Source: Bacteroidales bacterium UBA2287 (GTDB lineage: Bacteria; Bacteroidota; Bacteroidia; Bacteroidales; Tenuifilaceae). Taken from it: a stretch of DNA of 58,350 nt. Positions 41,942-50,545 of the stretch are shown here, piece after piece. The DNA lies in assembly GCA_002345675.1 (NCBI GenBank), contig DDWL01000043.1, positions 45,114 to 103,463 on the forward strand, written 5' to 3'. How positions within the stretch are numbered: the first letter of the stretch is position 1; the number at the start of each line of letters is the position of its first letter. The notes beneath the pieces are model-generated. The model did no database searches, was not told the DNA's origin, and worked only from the letters and a program-made list of their open reading frames with translations. Made by a program: the position numbers and the translations under genes.

Positions 41942-43780
41942 CTATTTATCGGGATAAAGCACACTCATTTTACACAAATTGCAATTAAATTGCAAAGGGT
42001 ATTTGTGCAGATTGTCTTGTAGGTATAGTTTTTTTGGTGTGTCAGGTTTCCTTTTTTTTCCATCGCAATAGCCCAATTCATGAAGAACGCAGTAACGAGT
42101 TGTCATTAATACTTTCCCCTCAAATTCGTCGGTTAGTTCAAATGCGCTGTCAATTGTTTCAACCCCATGTCGACTATAAAACTTACGCGCTAATTCGTTT
42201 GCTACATTGGCTTTAAAAGAAAGATTTTTACTTGGGTAGGGAACGATGTTGGGTTCAATAACAGGATTATTTCGAGGGTGTGCAAGTTGTCTGTTTTTCA
42301 AATGATTATCTACTAGATCTCTACGCCAAGTATTTAGCTGCGAAAGGGCAAAAAACGGGAAAGTTCTGGTTTCACAACTTACAATAACATTAGTTATACT
42401 TAGGGGAAAATCACCAGTTTTTTTAAACTGAGTTTCAATGCTATTTTTTGACTTTTCGGGGTCATTAGCACCTACAAAGTCGAAATTACACCGAAGATTT
42501 GTCGGAATATTATCTTCGTCGATTAGGGTAAAAGTAATAGTAGTTGCCTCGATTTCAACATTAAGGCTACACTGAACTTTACGAACAGCCGAGTTTTTCG
42601 ACAATAAATTGGAGAAAGCTTTATCGGAGTTGCGATACACTTTTGCGCCAGGGAAAATGCTGTTTAAGTCGAGGGGATAAATTACACCGCTGGCAACTCT
42701 ATTCACTTTAACTCCAATCAGAGTGTTGTTTTTGCTGAAAAAGCATAACCCATCATCGTTCACAATTTCAATATTTGAGTCGAGTGTGAAAGAATTTTGC
42801 GACACATCTTTAACAACTCCAACATACTGCCCCATTGCTTTTTGTGTGTTAATTGTTGCTTGCTCCAATTGCCGTCCAGCGGCAAAATGAGAAGTGAATC
42901 CGCGGTTAAAACTCCTGCTGGGATTGGGCTCAAACGAAAAAGAAACTGTTCCCGATGAGGCTTTCCTATACTCGGGCTTTTTCGCTAAAATGGAATCGAT
43001 TACCTTTCTATAGTGTGCAGTTACATTCTTAACATATTCAACATCCTTTAATCGCCCCTCTATTTTTAGTGATGTAATACCAGAATCGATTAACGCTTCG
43101 ATATTTGCACTTTGGTTCAAATCCTTTAGCGAGAGCAAGTGTTTGCTTTTGGCTAAAATATTCCCTTTGTCGTCGACTAAGTTATACGACGAACGACAGG
43201 GTTGTGCGCATGCCCCTCGATTAGCACTTCGGCCTGTAATGGCCTGACTAAAATAGCATTGGCCGCTGTACGAAACGCAAAGAGCACCGTGAACAAATGC
43301 CTCAAGTTCAATATTTGTTGCTTTTTTTATAACTCCAATTTCGGCAGTCGACAGTTCGCGAGCAAGAATTACGCGCTCAAAGCCAACTTCTTGCAAAAAC
43401 CTAATATGCTCAATACTTTCGTTGTGAGTTTGAGTGCTGGCGTGAATTGGAATAGGAGGGAGGTTCATTTCGAGAATGCCCATATCCTGAATAATAATGG
43501 CATCGACCCCAATGGCGTAAAGCGAATGAATTAGCCTTTCAGCAACATGAAGTTCGTTGTTGAAAAGAATTGTATTTATGGTTACATAAACCTTTGCGTG
43601 AAAAAGGTGGGCATAATTAACCAATTGCTCGATTTCGTTAATCTCATTTCCAGCCGCTTCGCGAGCTCCAAATTTGCTACACCCAATGTAAACAGCATCG
43701 GCACCATGGTTAATGGCGGCAATACCAGCACTTGCATTACGGGCGGGGGCAAGAAGTTCGATTAGCGTTTTTTTTGGCAT
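41942..43780 (-). CDS. U32 peptidase-family protein (probable RNA hydroxylation factor)
   Basis: A 612-residue protein of the U32 family. E. coli members RlhA and TrhP hydroxylate 23S rRNA C2501 and tRNA U34, so the name peptidase is historical. The N-terminal TIM-barrel domain has ELLAPARNASAGIAAINHGADAVYIG, YVTINTILFN, PIPIHASTQTHN and AFVHGALCVSYSGQCYFSQAITGRSANRGACAQPCR with cysteines for an Fe-S cluster, then a SLKIEGRLKDVEYV block. Residues about 300-500 resemble DUF3656. The C-terminal CVLHELGYC...FNCNLCKMSVLY adds more cysteines. Target RNA cannot be told from the sequence. Confidence 0.85.
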   Translation of the reverse strand: MPKKTLIELLAPARNASAGIAAINHGADAVYIGCSKFGAREAAGNEINEIEQLVNYAHLFHAKVYVTINTILFNNELHVAERLIHSLYAIGVDAIIIQDMGILEMNLPPIPIHASTQTHNESIEHIRFLQEVGFERVILARELSTAEIGVIKKATNIELEAFVHGALCVSYSGQCYFSQAITGRSANRGACAQPCRSSYNLVDDKGNILAKSKHLLSLKDLNQSANIEALIDSGITSLKIEGRLKDVEYVKNVTAHYRKVIDSILAKKPEYRKASSGTVSFSFEPNPSRSFNRGFTSHFAAGRQLEQATINTQKAMGQYVGVVKDVSQNSFTLDSNIEIVNDDGLCFFSKNNTLIGVKVNRVASGVIYPLDLNSIFPGAKVYRNSDKAFSNLLSKNSAVRKVQCSLNVEIEATTITFTLIDEDNIPTNLRCNFDFVGANDPEKSKNSIETQFKKTGDFPLSITNVIVSCETRTFPFFALSQLNTWRRDLVDNHLKNRQLAHPRNNPVIEPNIVPYPSKNLSFKANVANELARKFYSRHGVETIDSAFELTDEFEGKVLMTTRYCVLHELGYCDGKKRKPDTPKKLYLQDNLHKYPLQFNCNLCKMSVLYPDK

Positions 43781-43805
43781 TTATAAACAGGTTTAACTTT
43801 CGAAA

Positions 43806-43813
43806 CAAAAGTA
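43806..43813 (-). promoter_or_regulatory. -7 box (TACTTTTG) for the U32 gene
   Basis: Minus-strand exact TAnnTTTG match 25 bases before the ATG. Confidence 0.45.
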
Positions 43814-43817
43814 ATAG

Positions 43818-43845
43818 AAAAGGCGCCTCAACCGAGACGCCTTTT
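43818..43845 (-). terminator. Terminator of the TPR gene
   Basis: AAAAGGCGcCTC / GAGaCGCCTTTT around AACC, with a T-run at the end on the minus strand. It lies between the TPR gene and the U32 promoter box. Confidence 0.75.
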
Positions 43846-43864
43846 GAAATGTGACACGAATACG

Positions 43865-44830
43865 TTAGTTACACTTAATTACTTCTTTCATTTCGTATTC
43901 GGCACGAGCTTTAAAAGCACCATTTACTTTGCCTAAAGCGCTGCAAGCTTCTTCGGTATTGCCCTTTCCATAGTATGCAACACCTAATTGAAAATATATT
44001 TCGTTCAAGTCAATCGACCCAGCTCCCTTTTCAATAACAATATTACCATTGGCAATAGCATTGTCCCAGTCTTTTAACTCGCTGTAGTTAATGAAGAGTG
44101 AACGGTACACCGAGGCATCGTTACTGTCGAATTCTAACCAACGATTTAGGAATTCAACAGCTTCATCCCTTTTGTTTGCCTTAACCGCTTCGTCGGCTTT
44201 ACGACTTAAATATGCCTTTGCTTTATTAATAGCATCGTCGGCTTTTGTACGGTCGTTGGCTTTGTTTGCAACTTCAAGTGTTTGCTTTAGGTACTCAAGC
44301 ATTTTATCGAAATTGTCTTGTTTTTCGTACGAGAGAGCAATTCCTAAAAAGTTTTCGGGACTCTCGGCCTTAATGCTAATAGCCTTATTGTAGTATTCAA
44401 TGGCTTTTTCGAAATTATTTGCACGGTACTCATTATTGCCCATTTGATTGTAAAGTTTTGGGACAATTCCATCAACCCTTTGCTTTGTAGTTTTGTCGCC
44501 ATATTTATCGGCTGTTTCTCTGGCTTTCTCAAGATTCTCAAGAGTTTCATTCATTTTCTTTTCGCCATATTGCTTCATGGCAAGTTCGAGATAGGTGCGA
44601 GGAATTAGGCCTTCGGCAAGTACTTTTGTTTCTTCGCCCTCTTCGCCTAGCTGTTCGCTAATTTTTATTGATAAAAGTAAGTTTTCGAGAGCTGTACTTG
44701 GGTTTTGCTTAATAATTTGTGCACCTGCATTATATGCATCAACTGCCTCCTTTTTAGTTTGACCAAACGATAAGAATGGGCAAATTACACCAATAATTAC
44801 TGCTAACTTAAAGAATTGTTTTGTTTTCAT
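43865..44830 (-). CDS. Exported TPR protein
   Basis: A 321-residue protein with a signal peptide (MKTKQFFKLAVIIGVICPFLSFGQ, cleaved after FGQ). About six TPR units fill the rest: AVDAYNAGAQIIKQNPSTALENL, LELAMKQYGEKKMNETLENL, NNEYRANNFEKAIEYYNKAI, FLGIALSYEKQDNFDKMLEYL and, near the end, FQLGVAYYGKGNTEEACSAL. It is periplasmic by inference, probably a scaffold for protein contacts. I cannot name a partner. It has its own terminator and no operon partner. Confidence 0.78.
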   Translation of the reverse strand: MKTKQFFKLAVIIGVICPFLSFGQTKKEAVDAYNAGAQIIKQNPSTALENLLLSIKISEQLGEEGEETKVLAEGLIPRTYLELAMKQYGEKKMNETLENLEKARETADKYGDKTTKQRVDGIVPKLYNQMGNNEYRANNFEKAIEYYNKAISIKAESPENFLGIALSYEKQDNFDKMLEYLKQTLEVANKANDRTKADDAINKAKAYLSRKADEAVKANKRDEAVEFLNRWLEFDSNDASVYRSLFINYSELKDWDNAIANGNIVIEKGAGSIDLNEIYFQLGVAYYGKGNTEEACSALGKVNGAFKARAEYEMKEVIKCN

Positions 44831-44949
44831 TGCGTATGTGTGTTTAATGGTTTCGTTTAAAAAACAGGGCTAAAAATAGTAAGTTCATTTTTTTTAAATA
44901 CCCCAAAATCGAAATTTATTTTCATTCTAAATAACAAGTAGAAAGATAA

Positions 44950-45393
44950 TTAGCGTTTACTTTTAAAAAAGTTGGTTAATTTACTTTGCGCTTCTTCCTT
45001 CTGAATACCACTTATAATCAACGTTTTTGGATGCAAAAGGTTCTCATGAAGAGTATACCCTCGCTTAGGGTCGGAGGCGCCAAAAACCAATGTTCCAAGT
45101 TGTGCCCAGTTTAGTGCTCCTGCGCACATAACACAGGGTTCGAGAGTTACGTACAATGTGCATTGATTTAAATATTTACCTCCTAAATAAGCTGCTGCCG
45201 ATGTTATTACCTGCATTTCGGCATGCGCAGTAGGATCGTTAAGGGTTTCGGTAAGGTTGTGCGCACGAGCAATTACTTGCCCATTACATACCACTACTGC
45301 CCCAACTGGGACTTCATCCTTTTCGAGAGCCTTTTGTGCCTCCTTAATGGCTTCGCCCATGAAGCGATTATGATTTATTAAGTTATTTTCCAT
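44950..45393 (-). CDS. tadA: tRNA-specific adenosine deaminase
   Basis: Converts the wobble adenosine of tRNA-Arg(ACG) to inosine. The 147-residue cytidine-deaminase-fold protein has the zinc and catalytic motif TAHAEMQVI (His-Ala-Glu) at about 58-62 and the zinc ligands in LEPCVMCAGAL at about 85-90. RFMGEAIKEAQKALEKDEVPVGAVV is the typical start. The normal family length supports this start. Monocistronic, about 120 bp from the TPR gene start. Confidence 0.93.
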   Translation of the reverse strand: MENNLINHNRFMGEAIKEAQKALEKDEVPVGAVVVCNGQVIARAHNLTETLNDPTAHAEMQVITSAAAYLGGKYLNQCTLYVTLEPCVMCAGALNWAQLGTLVFGASDPKRGYTLHENLLHPKTLIISGIQKEEAQSKLTNFFKSKR

Positions 45394-45644
45394 TTCTTAG
45401 TTTAAACATGAGATTGAAAGTCAAAAACAATGCCAACAAAAGGACTTAAGCGTAATTGAATGATAATCAATACTTGAGAGGCAGTTTTTGTTTACGTAAA
45501 TATGTTTAAATAGTTTTGAACAATTGAATACTAAAAAAACGCCACTATTTCTTTAACATGCAAACAAAAGGAACTTGTATAGTTCATAATTAGTTGTAAA
45601 CATTAAGCAAACTTTTTACCTTCGCAGTTCTAAATTTTTTGAAA

Positions 45645-47399
45645 ATGTACAGAACACACACATGTGGCGAACTAAGAGCCGCAAATATTGGCCAATCGGT
45701 AGTGCTTTGTGGTTGGGCGCAAAAAGTGCGCAAGTTAGGTGGAATGACCTTTCTTGATATTCGCGATCGCTGGGGCATTACACAGCTTGTGGCCGATGAA
45801 AAATCGGAACAAAAAGTACAAAGCGATGTTGAAAAGATTGGAAGGGAATTCGTAATTCAGTGCGAAGGCCGAGTTGTTGAGCGATCGAATAAGAACTCAA
45901 AAATACCAACGGGCGAAGTCGAAGTCGCAATCGATAGAGTTGTAGTGCTAAACTCATCGGAGATTCCTCCATTTACCATTGAGGACGATACCGATGGTGG
46001 CGACGAACTTCGCATGAAGTATCGTTACCTCGATATTAGGCGGAATCCAGTTAAAAACGCACTTCTTTTAAGGCATAGAGTTGCTCAGGAAGTTCGTAAA
46101 TACCTCGACAAAAAGAGTTTTATTGAGGTTGAAACTCCCTTTCTTATCAAGTCGACTCCCGAAGGGGCTCGCGACTTTGTTGTACCATCGCGCATGAATC
46201 AGGGCGAATTTTATGCGCTTCCCCAGTCGCCACAAACCTTTAAGCAGCTGCTTATGGTTGCAGGTATGGATCGTTACTTTCAAATTGTAAAGTGCTTTCG
46301 CGACGAGGATTTACGTGCCGACAGGCAGCCCGAGTTTACTCAAATTGACTGTGAAATGTCGTTTGTTGAACGCGACGATATTCTTTTAACTTTTGAAGGG
46401 CTAATGATGCACCTTTTTAAAGAGGTTAAGGGTATTGAGTTTACAAAACCTTTTCAGCGTATGTCGTACTCCGATGCCATGACACTTTATGGCTCTGATA
46501 AGCCCGATATTCGTTTTGGAATGGAGATTAGGCAAATCGATTCGTTAGCAAAGGGGAAAGGCTTTCCAGTTTTCGATTCGGCCGAATATGTTGGAGGAAT
46601 TTGTGTTCCGGGTTGTGCAAGTTACTCACGCAAGCAAATTGATGAGCTAACGCTGTTTGTACAAAAACCACAAATTGGTGCAAAAGGTTTGGTTTACGTA
46701 AAGTTAGAACAGGATGGCACAATAAAATCGTCGGTTGATAAATTTTACTCTCCAGAAGATTTAAAAGCATGGGCAAGCCACATGGGAGCTAGCACAGGCG
46801 ACTTGTTACTTATTATGGCAGGTCCCCAGAAAAGAACACTTGAAGGGCTTGGGCAACTTAGGTTGGAAATGGGGAATAGGTTAAACCTTCGCGAAGCGAA
46901 TACTTACGCTCCGCTTTGGGTGGTCGACTTTCCGCTACTTGAGTGGGACGAAGAAAGCAAAAGGTTTTTTGCAATGCACCACCCGTTTACATCGCCAATT
47001 CTTTCGGATGCACACCTGTTCGACTCCGATGCTGGGGCTATTCGTGCAAACGCTTACGATTTGGTTATAAATGGAGTTGAAATTGGAGGCGGTTCAATTC
47101 GAATTTTCGACCGCACCCTTCAACAAAAAATGTTTGCAGCATTGGGCTTTACACAAGAAGAGGCAGAGCACCAGTTTGGGTTTTTACTCAATGCATTTCG
47201 CTACGGAGCACCACCTCATGGTGGTATAGCCTTTGGTTTCGACAGGCTTTGTGCTGTTTTTGGAGGTTCCGATTCGATTCGCGATTATATAGCGTTCCCT
47301 AAAAACAATTCGGGTAGAGATGTAATGATAAACTCACCCTCCGACATATCGCAAGTTCAGCTAAACGAACTGGGCATTAGCTTAAAAGATAAAAAGTAG
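45645..47399 (+). CDS. aspS: Aspartyl-tRNA synthetase
   Basis: Charges tRNA-Asp. A 584-residue bacterial-type class IIb enzyme: an OB-fold anticodon domain (about 1-105, MYRTHTCGELRAANIGQSVVLCGWAQKVR), class II motif 1 in YLDIRRNP.., motif 2 (FRDEDLRADRQPEFTQIDCEMSF), the bacterial GAD insertion (about 285-410) and motif 3 (GGIAFGFDRLC). I use the ATG at 45645; a TTG two codons earlier is possible but less likely. Whether it is discriminating or also charges tRNA-Asn was not determined. Monocistronic with a terminator. Confidence 0.95.
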   Translation: MYRTHTCGELRAANIGQSVVLCGWAQKVRKLGGMTFLDIRDRWGITQLVADEKSEQKVQSDVEKIGREFVIQCEGRVVERSNKNSKIPTGEVEVAIDRVVVLNSSEIPPFTIEDDTDGGDELRMKYRYLDIRRNPVKNALLLRHRVAQEVRKYLDKKSFIEVETPFLIKSTPEGARDFVVPSRMNQGEFYALPQSPQTFKQLLMVAGMDRYFQIVKCFRDEDLRADRQPEFTQIDCEMSFVERDDILLTFEGLMMHLFKEVKGIEFTKPFQRMSYSDAMTLYGSDKPDIRFGMEIRQIDSLAKGKGFPVFDSAEYVGGICVPGCASYSRKQIDELTLFVQKPQIGAKGLVYVKLEQDGTIKSSVDKFYSPEDLKAWASHMGASTGDLLLIMAGPQKRTLEGLGQLRLEMGNRLNLREANTYAPLWVVDFPLLEWDEESKRFFAMHHPFTSPILSDAHLFDSDAGAIRANAYDLVINGVEIGGGSIRIFDRTLQQKMFAALGFTQEEAEHQFGFLLNAFRYGAPPHGGIAFGFDRLCAVFGGSDSIRDYIAFPKNNSGRDVMINSPSDISQVQLNELGISLKDKK

Positions 47400-47405
47400 T
47401 AAAAT

Positions 47406-47437
47406 AAAAAAACCTGCCAACTGGCAGGTTTTTTTAT
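47406..47437 (+). terminator. Bidirectional terminator between aspS and the small lipoprotein gene
   Basis: AAACCTGCCA-act-TGGCAGGTTT flanked by A and T runs. Confidence 0.85.
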
Positions 47438-47455
47438 TTCTGAAAAACCAATTGC

Positions 47456-47620
47456 TTACTGAGCAACAACAGTTGTGTCAGCGGCAACAGCAGTAACAGT
47501 GTCAACTGAAGTAACTTCTTCTACTGGAGCAACTTCTTCAACTTTTTTCTCAGTTGCAGTTCCGCACGATACAAATGAAAGTGCAAATGCAGCAATTGTT
47601 AGGATAGCAAATTTTTTCAT
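47456..47620 (-). CDS. 54-residue lipoprotein
   Basis: A short gene read on the minus strand from ATG at 47620 to TAA at 47456-47458. The product starts MKKFAILTIAAFALSFVSC, a textbook lipoprotein signal with Cys at residue 19. A mature chain of 36 residues follows, rich in Val, Glu, Thr and Ala (GTATEKKVEEVAPVEEVTSV...), probably unstructured. Such small acidic lipoproteins are common in Bacteroidota and have no known function. It ends just before a shared terminator, which supports a real transcript. Confidence 0.72.
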   Translation of the reverse strand: MKKFAILTIAAFALSFVSCGTATEKKVEEVAPVEEVTSVDTVTAVAADTTVVAQ

Positions 47621-48035
47621 GATTTAATTAGTTTTTTATTGAACAACGCCACAAAGTTATATTATTATTCAATAAGTTAAACAAAAAGGGGGGAAAAATT
47701 AAAAAATATAGGCTTTAATTGGTAAACTTACTTACTCAAAAATATCCTAACGAGTTTTTAATACTGATTATTTAAATTTGATTAAAAAAAATCATAATTA
47801 TAACGCAATGGTAATTAATTACTTGTATTCAGTTTGATAAAAATAAGTATGTTTTAATAAAAAGTTATATTTGTTTTTGATTTTTTTAAAATCTTACCAT
47901 ACCTTTGGAACTGTCTATAAATCAAAAGCAATGTTCACATTACAATAAATTAGCTTTATTAAAAAGTTTATTTATATTTTTGCAGTAACCTTGCTAAGTG
48001 TTTAGTAAACAACTTAATACAACTAAAATAACATT
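47621..48035. other. A+T-rich intergenic region
   Basis: About 415 bp, strongly A+T-rich, between a small lipoprotein gene (divergent) and the H1-like gene. Apart from the -7 box at 47975 no gene, hairpin or repeat was recognised. Confidence 0.55.
47975..47982 (+). promoter_or_regulatory. -7 box (TATTTTTG) for the H1-like gene
   Basis: Exact TAnnTTTG match 53 bases before the ATG. Confidence 0.45.
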
Positions 48036-48893
48036 ATGAAGAACAACCAATTTTCAAAAGATGAATTGGCTCAAATGAAGTCATTTTATCAAAATGAGTA
48101 TAACCAGCTGCTGCTTAAAATTAAGCATGTTGTTGAGGTGCTTAAAAAACTCGAACCCGTTGCTTTTAGTGACGAAATTGCTATTGTTGATATTAAAATG
48201 CCAGTAAAAAAGGCATTAGTTAAAACCGAAGTTCGCAAGGGAAAAAGAGGTCCTGGCCGACCCAGAAAATCAGTTGCTGAAGTTGTTCCTGTAAAAAAAG
48301 AAAAAGTCGCAGCACCAATAAAGGAAGTAAAAGCAACGCCTAAAAAAATTACGCCTAAAAAAGTTGCTGCAAAAAAAGTTGCTGCAAAAAAAGTTGCTAC
48401 TAAAAAAGTTACAAAACCAAAAGAGGTTGCTACGGCTAATGTTGCTGCTGTAAAAGAGCCTAAGCCAAAAAAAGTTGTTAAAAAAGTTATTAAAAAGGTA
48501 ACTCCTAAAGTAAAAAAGGTAAAAGCAGTAGTTAAGGCAAAACCAAAAGTAAAACCAGCAAAAAAGGGAAAGTTTTTAAAAAAACCAATAAAATCGGGAA
48601 CAGGCGATTCGAAAGTTAAATGGAACGATTTTATTGTAAATGCATTACTTCAAGAAGAAAAGCCTTTTTTGTTAAGCAATTTCACCCAAAGGGCAGTTTC
48701 CGAATTAAATATTCCAGCCGAGGATTCTGAAAGAGCAAAAATGGCAATTGCTGGCACATTAACAAGAATTACAAAGGCAGGCAATGAAATTAAAACATAC
48801 AAGAAACAAGGTCAAAAAGGAAGCTTTTATGTTCTGTCAACTTGGCTCGATGAAAGCGGAAATTTAAAACCAGAATACGTAAATAAAATTTAA
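48036..48893 (+). CDS. Histone-H1-like, AT-hook lysine-rich protein
   Basis: A 285-residue basic protein, probably a nucleoid-associated DNA-binding protein. The N-terminal 60 residues are helical (KDELAQMKSFYQNEYNQLLLKIKHVVEVLKKLE). An AT-hook-like KRGPGRPRK is at about 69-77. Residues about 85-190 are Lys/Ala/Pro/Val repeats (KKVAAKKVAAKKVATKK), like the tail of eukaryotic H1 and Hc1-type proteins. The C-terminal 90 residues form a compact, winged-helix-like domain (WNDFIVNALLQEEKPFLLSNFTQRAVSELNI). The low-complexity middle is prone to length changes. Function is inferred from composition only. Confidence 0.75.
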   Translation: MKNNQFSKDELAQMKSFYQNEYNQLLLKIKHVVEVLKKLEPVAFSDEIAIVDIKMPVKKALVKTEVRKGKRGPGRPRKSVAEVVPVKKEKVAAPIKEVKATPKKITPKKVAAKKVAAKKVATKKVTKPKEVATANVAAVKEPKPKKVVKKVIKKVTPKVKKVKAVVKAKPKVKPAKKGKFLKKPIKSGTGDSKVKWNDFIVNALLQEEKPFLLSNFTQRAVSELNIPAEDSERAKMAIAGTLTRITKAGNEIKTYKKQGQKGSFYVLSTWLDESGNLKPEYVNKI

Positions 48894-48909
48894 GTTTAAG
48901 GAATTCAAA

Positions 48910-48937
48910 TAAAAAGGGGCGAAAGCCCCTTTTTTTA
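48910..48937. terminator. Bidirectional terminator between the H1-like gene and miaB
   Basis: AAAAAGGGGC-GAAA-GCCCCTTTTT, a GNRA-type loop with flanking A and T runs. It reaches the miaB stop codon. Confidence 0.88.
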
Positions 48938-50281
48938 TTCATTAACAATTTCGCCAATAAGTGTGGCAGGTGTGCATTTTAGAATTTTAACAAACACGTA
49001 GTCGCCAATAATAAAGTTTTTACGAGGAAACACAACAACCTTGTTTTGAGAAGTGCGGCCAAAGTACTCTTCGCTTCGTTTCTTCGATTCCCCCTCAATA
49101 AGTACTTCGAAACATTTCCCAATGTCCTTTTGCTTACTTTCCTCCGAGAGTTGACTTTGGAGATCAATAATTTCGGTTAATCGTCGCGATTTTACTTCTT
49201 CGGGAACGTCGTCGGGCAATTTGCGAGCTGCAGCTGTGTCGGGGCGTTCGGAGTACTTAAACATAAATGCAAAGTCGAAACCAACCTTTTTCATTAGCGA
49301 AAGGGTAAGGTCTTGATCTAACTCTGTTTCGGTGCAAAAGCCAGCAATTAAATCGGTTGAAATGGAGCACTCGGGCAAAATGCTGCGAATGGCTTCAATT
49401 CGACCTAAGTAGTAGTCGCTGGTGTAGCCTCTATTCATTAGTTTTAGCATGCGAGTTGAGCCAGCCTGCACAGGGAGGTGAATATGATTACAAATATTTT
49501 CGTACATGGCCATGGTATAAAGCACCTCGTTGCTTAAATCCTTTGGGTGCGATGTTGAGAACCGAACCCGCATTTTCGGGCTAAGCTTTGCAACCATTTC
49601 GAGGAGTAACGGAAAGTTAATTTCCTTGCCTTCCTGCGATTCCCAGCGGTAGCTATTTACATTTTGGCCAAGAAGCGTTACCTCCTTGTAGTTCATGTCA
49701 ATTAACTCCTGAACTTCGCGAAGAATTGTTTCGGGATTTCGGCTGCGCTCGGCACCTCTAACGTAAGGAACTACACAGTACGAGCACATGTTGTTGCATC
49801 CACGGGTAATTGATACAAAAGCCGAAACGCCGTTTTTATCTAAACGTACAGGACTAATATCGGCATATGTTTCTTCGCGCTGAAGAAGAACGTTTATGCC
49901 TTTTTGTCCGCCTTCAGCGGCACGTAAAAGAACGGGCAGCTCTCGGTAGGCATCGGGGCCAACAACCAAATCGACAAGCTTGTCGTTATCGAGCAGGGTA
50001 TCCTTTAGCCTTTCGGCCATGCAGCCTAAAATGCCAACAATTACCCAGGGCTTTTGCTTTTTAATTTGGCGAAAAACATCAATTCGACCCCAAACTCTCG
50101 TTTCGGCATTTTCGCGTATGGAGCAAGTGTTTGCTAAAATTACAGAGGCATCTTCAATATTTTCGGTTATTTCGTAGCCATGAGCCTTTAGTATTGAGGC
50201 AACCACTTCGCTGTCGTTAATATTCATTTGGCACCCGTAGGTTTCAATAAAAACTAGGGGGCTATTATCGTTGCTATTCAT
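48935..50281 (-). CDS. miaB: tRNA-2-methylthio-N6-dimethylallyladenosine synthase
   Basis: Radical SAM methylthiotransferase that adds the 2-methylthio group to i6A37 of tRNA. The 448-residue protein has an N-terminal UPF0004 domain with the first Fe-S cysteines (ETYGCQMN, LANTCSIRENAE, GCMAERL), the radical SAM motif CNNMCSYCVVPYVRG at about 160, and a C-terminal TRAM domain (VLIEGESKKRSEEYFGRTSQNKVVVFP). Length and all three domains are normal. A TACCTTTG box lies just upstream. Monocistronic. Confidence 0.95.
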   Translation of the reverse strand: MNSNDNSPLVFIETYGCQMNINDSEVVASILKAHGYEITENIEDASVILANTCSIRENAETRVWGRIDVFRQIKKQKPWVIVGILGCMAERLKDTLLDNDKLVDLVVGPDAYRELPVLLRAAEGGQKGINVLLQREETYADISPVRLDKNGVSAFVSITRGCNNMCSYCVVPYVRGAERSRNPETILREVQELIDMNYKEVTLLGQNVNSYRWESQEGKEINFPLLLEMVAKLSPKMRVRFSTSHPKDLSNEVLYTMAMYENICNHIHLPVQAGSTRMLKLMNRGYTSDYYLGRIEAIRSILPECSISTDLIAGFCTETELDQDLTLSLMKKVGFDFAFMFKYSERPDTAAARKLPDDVPEEVKSRRLTEIIDLQSQLSEESKQKDIGKCFEVLIEGESKKRSEEYFGRTSQNKVVVFPRKNFIIGDYVFVKILKCTPATLIGEIVNE

Positions 50282-50304
50282 TCTTGTATCTTTTTAAAAC
50301 ATGG

Positions 50305-50312
50305 CAAAGGTA
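50305..50312 (-). promoter_or_regulatory. -7 box (TACCTTTG) for miaB
   Basis: Minus-strand exact TAnnTTTG match 23 bases before the ATG. Confidence 0.5.
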
Positions 50313-50545
50313 ATACTTTGGAGGTATATTAATTTACGAAATTAAAAGATTGAAAGGGTGACTAAGGTCACCGTTAGTTTGTCTGCAAGAATTGGACGCT
50401 CGTCACTGAATGGCTTTCGTTCGTCAACGGCGCAAGTTTTCGCAATCGTTCGCATGCCTATTTGTTGTTTCTTGCACAACTTTAAAAAAGCATGCTCGTA
50501 AACATATTTTAATAACTATAAACTAACCCAAACCTTAATTTGAAT

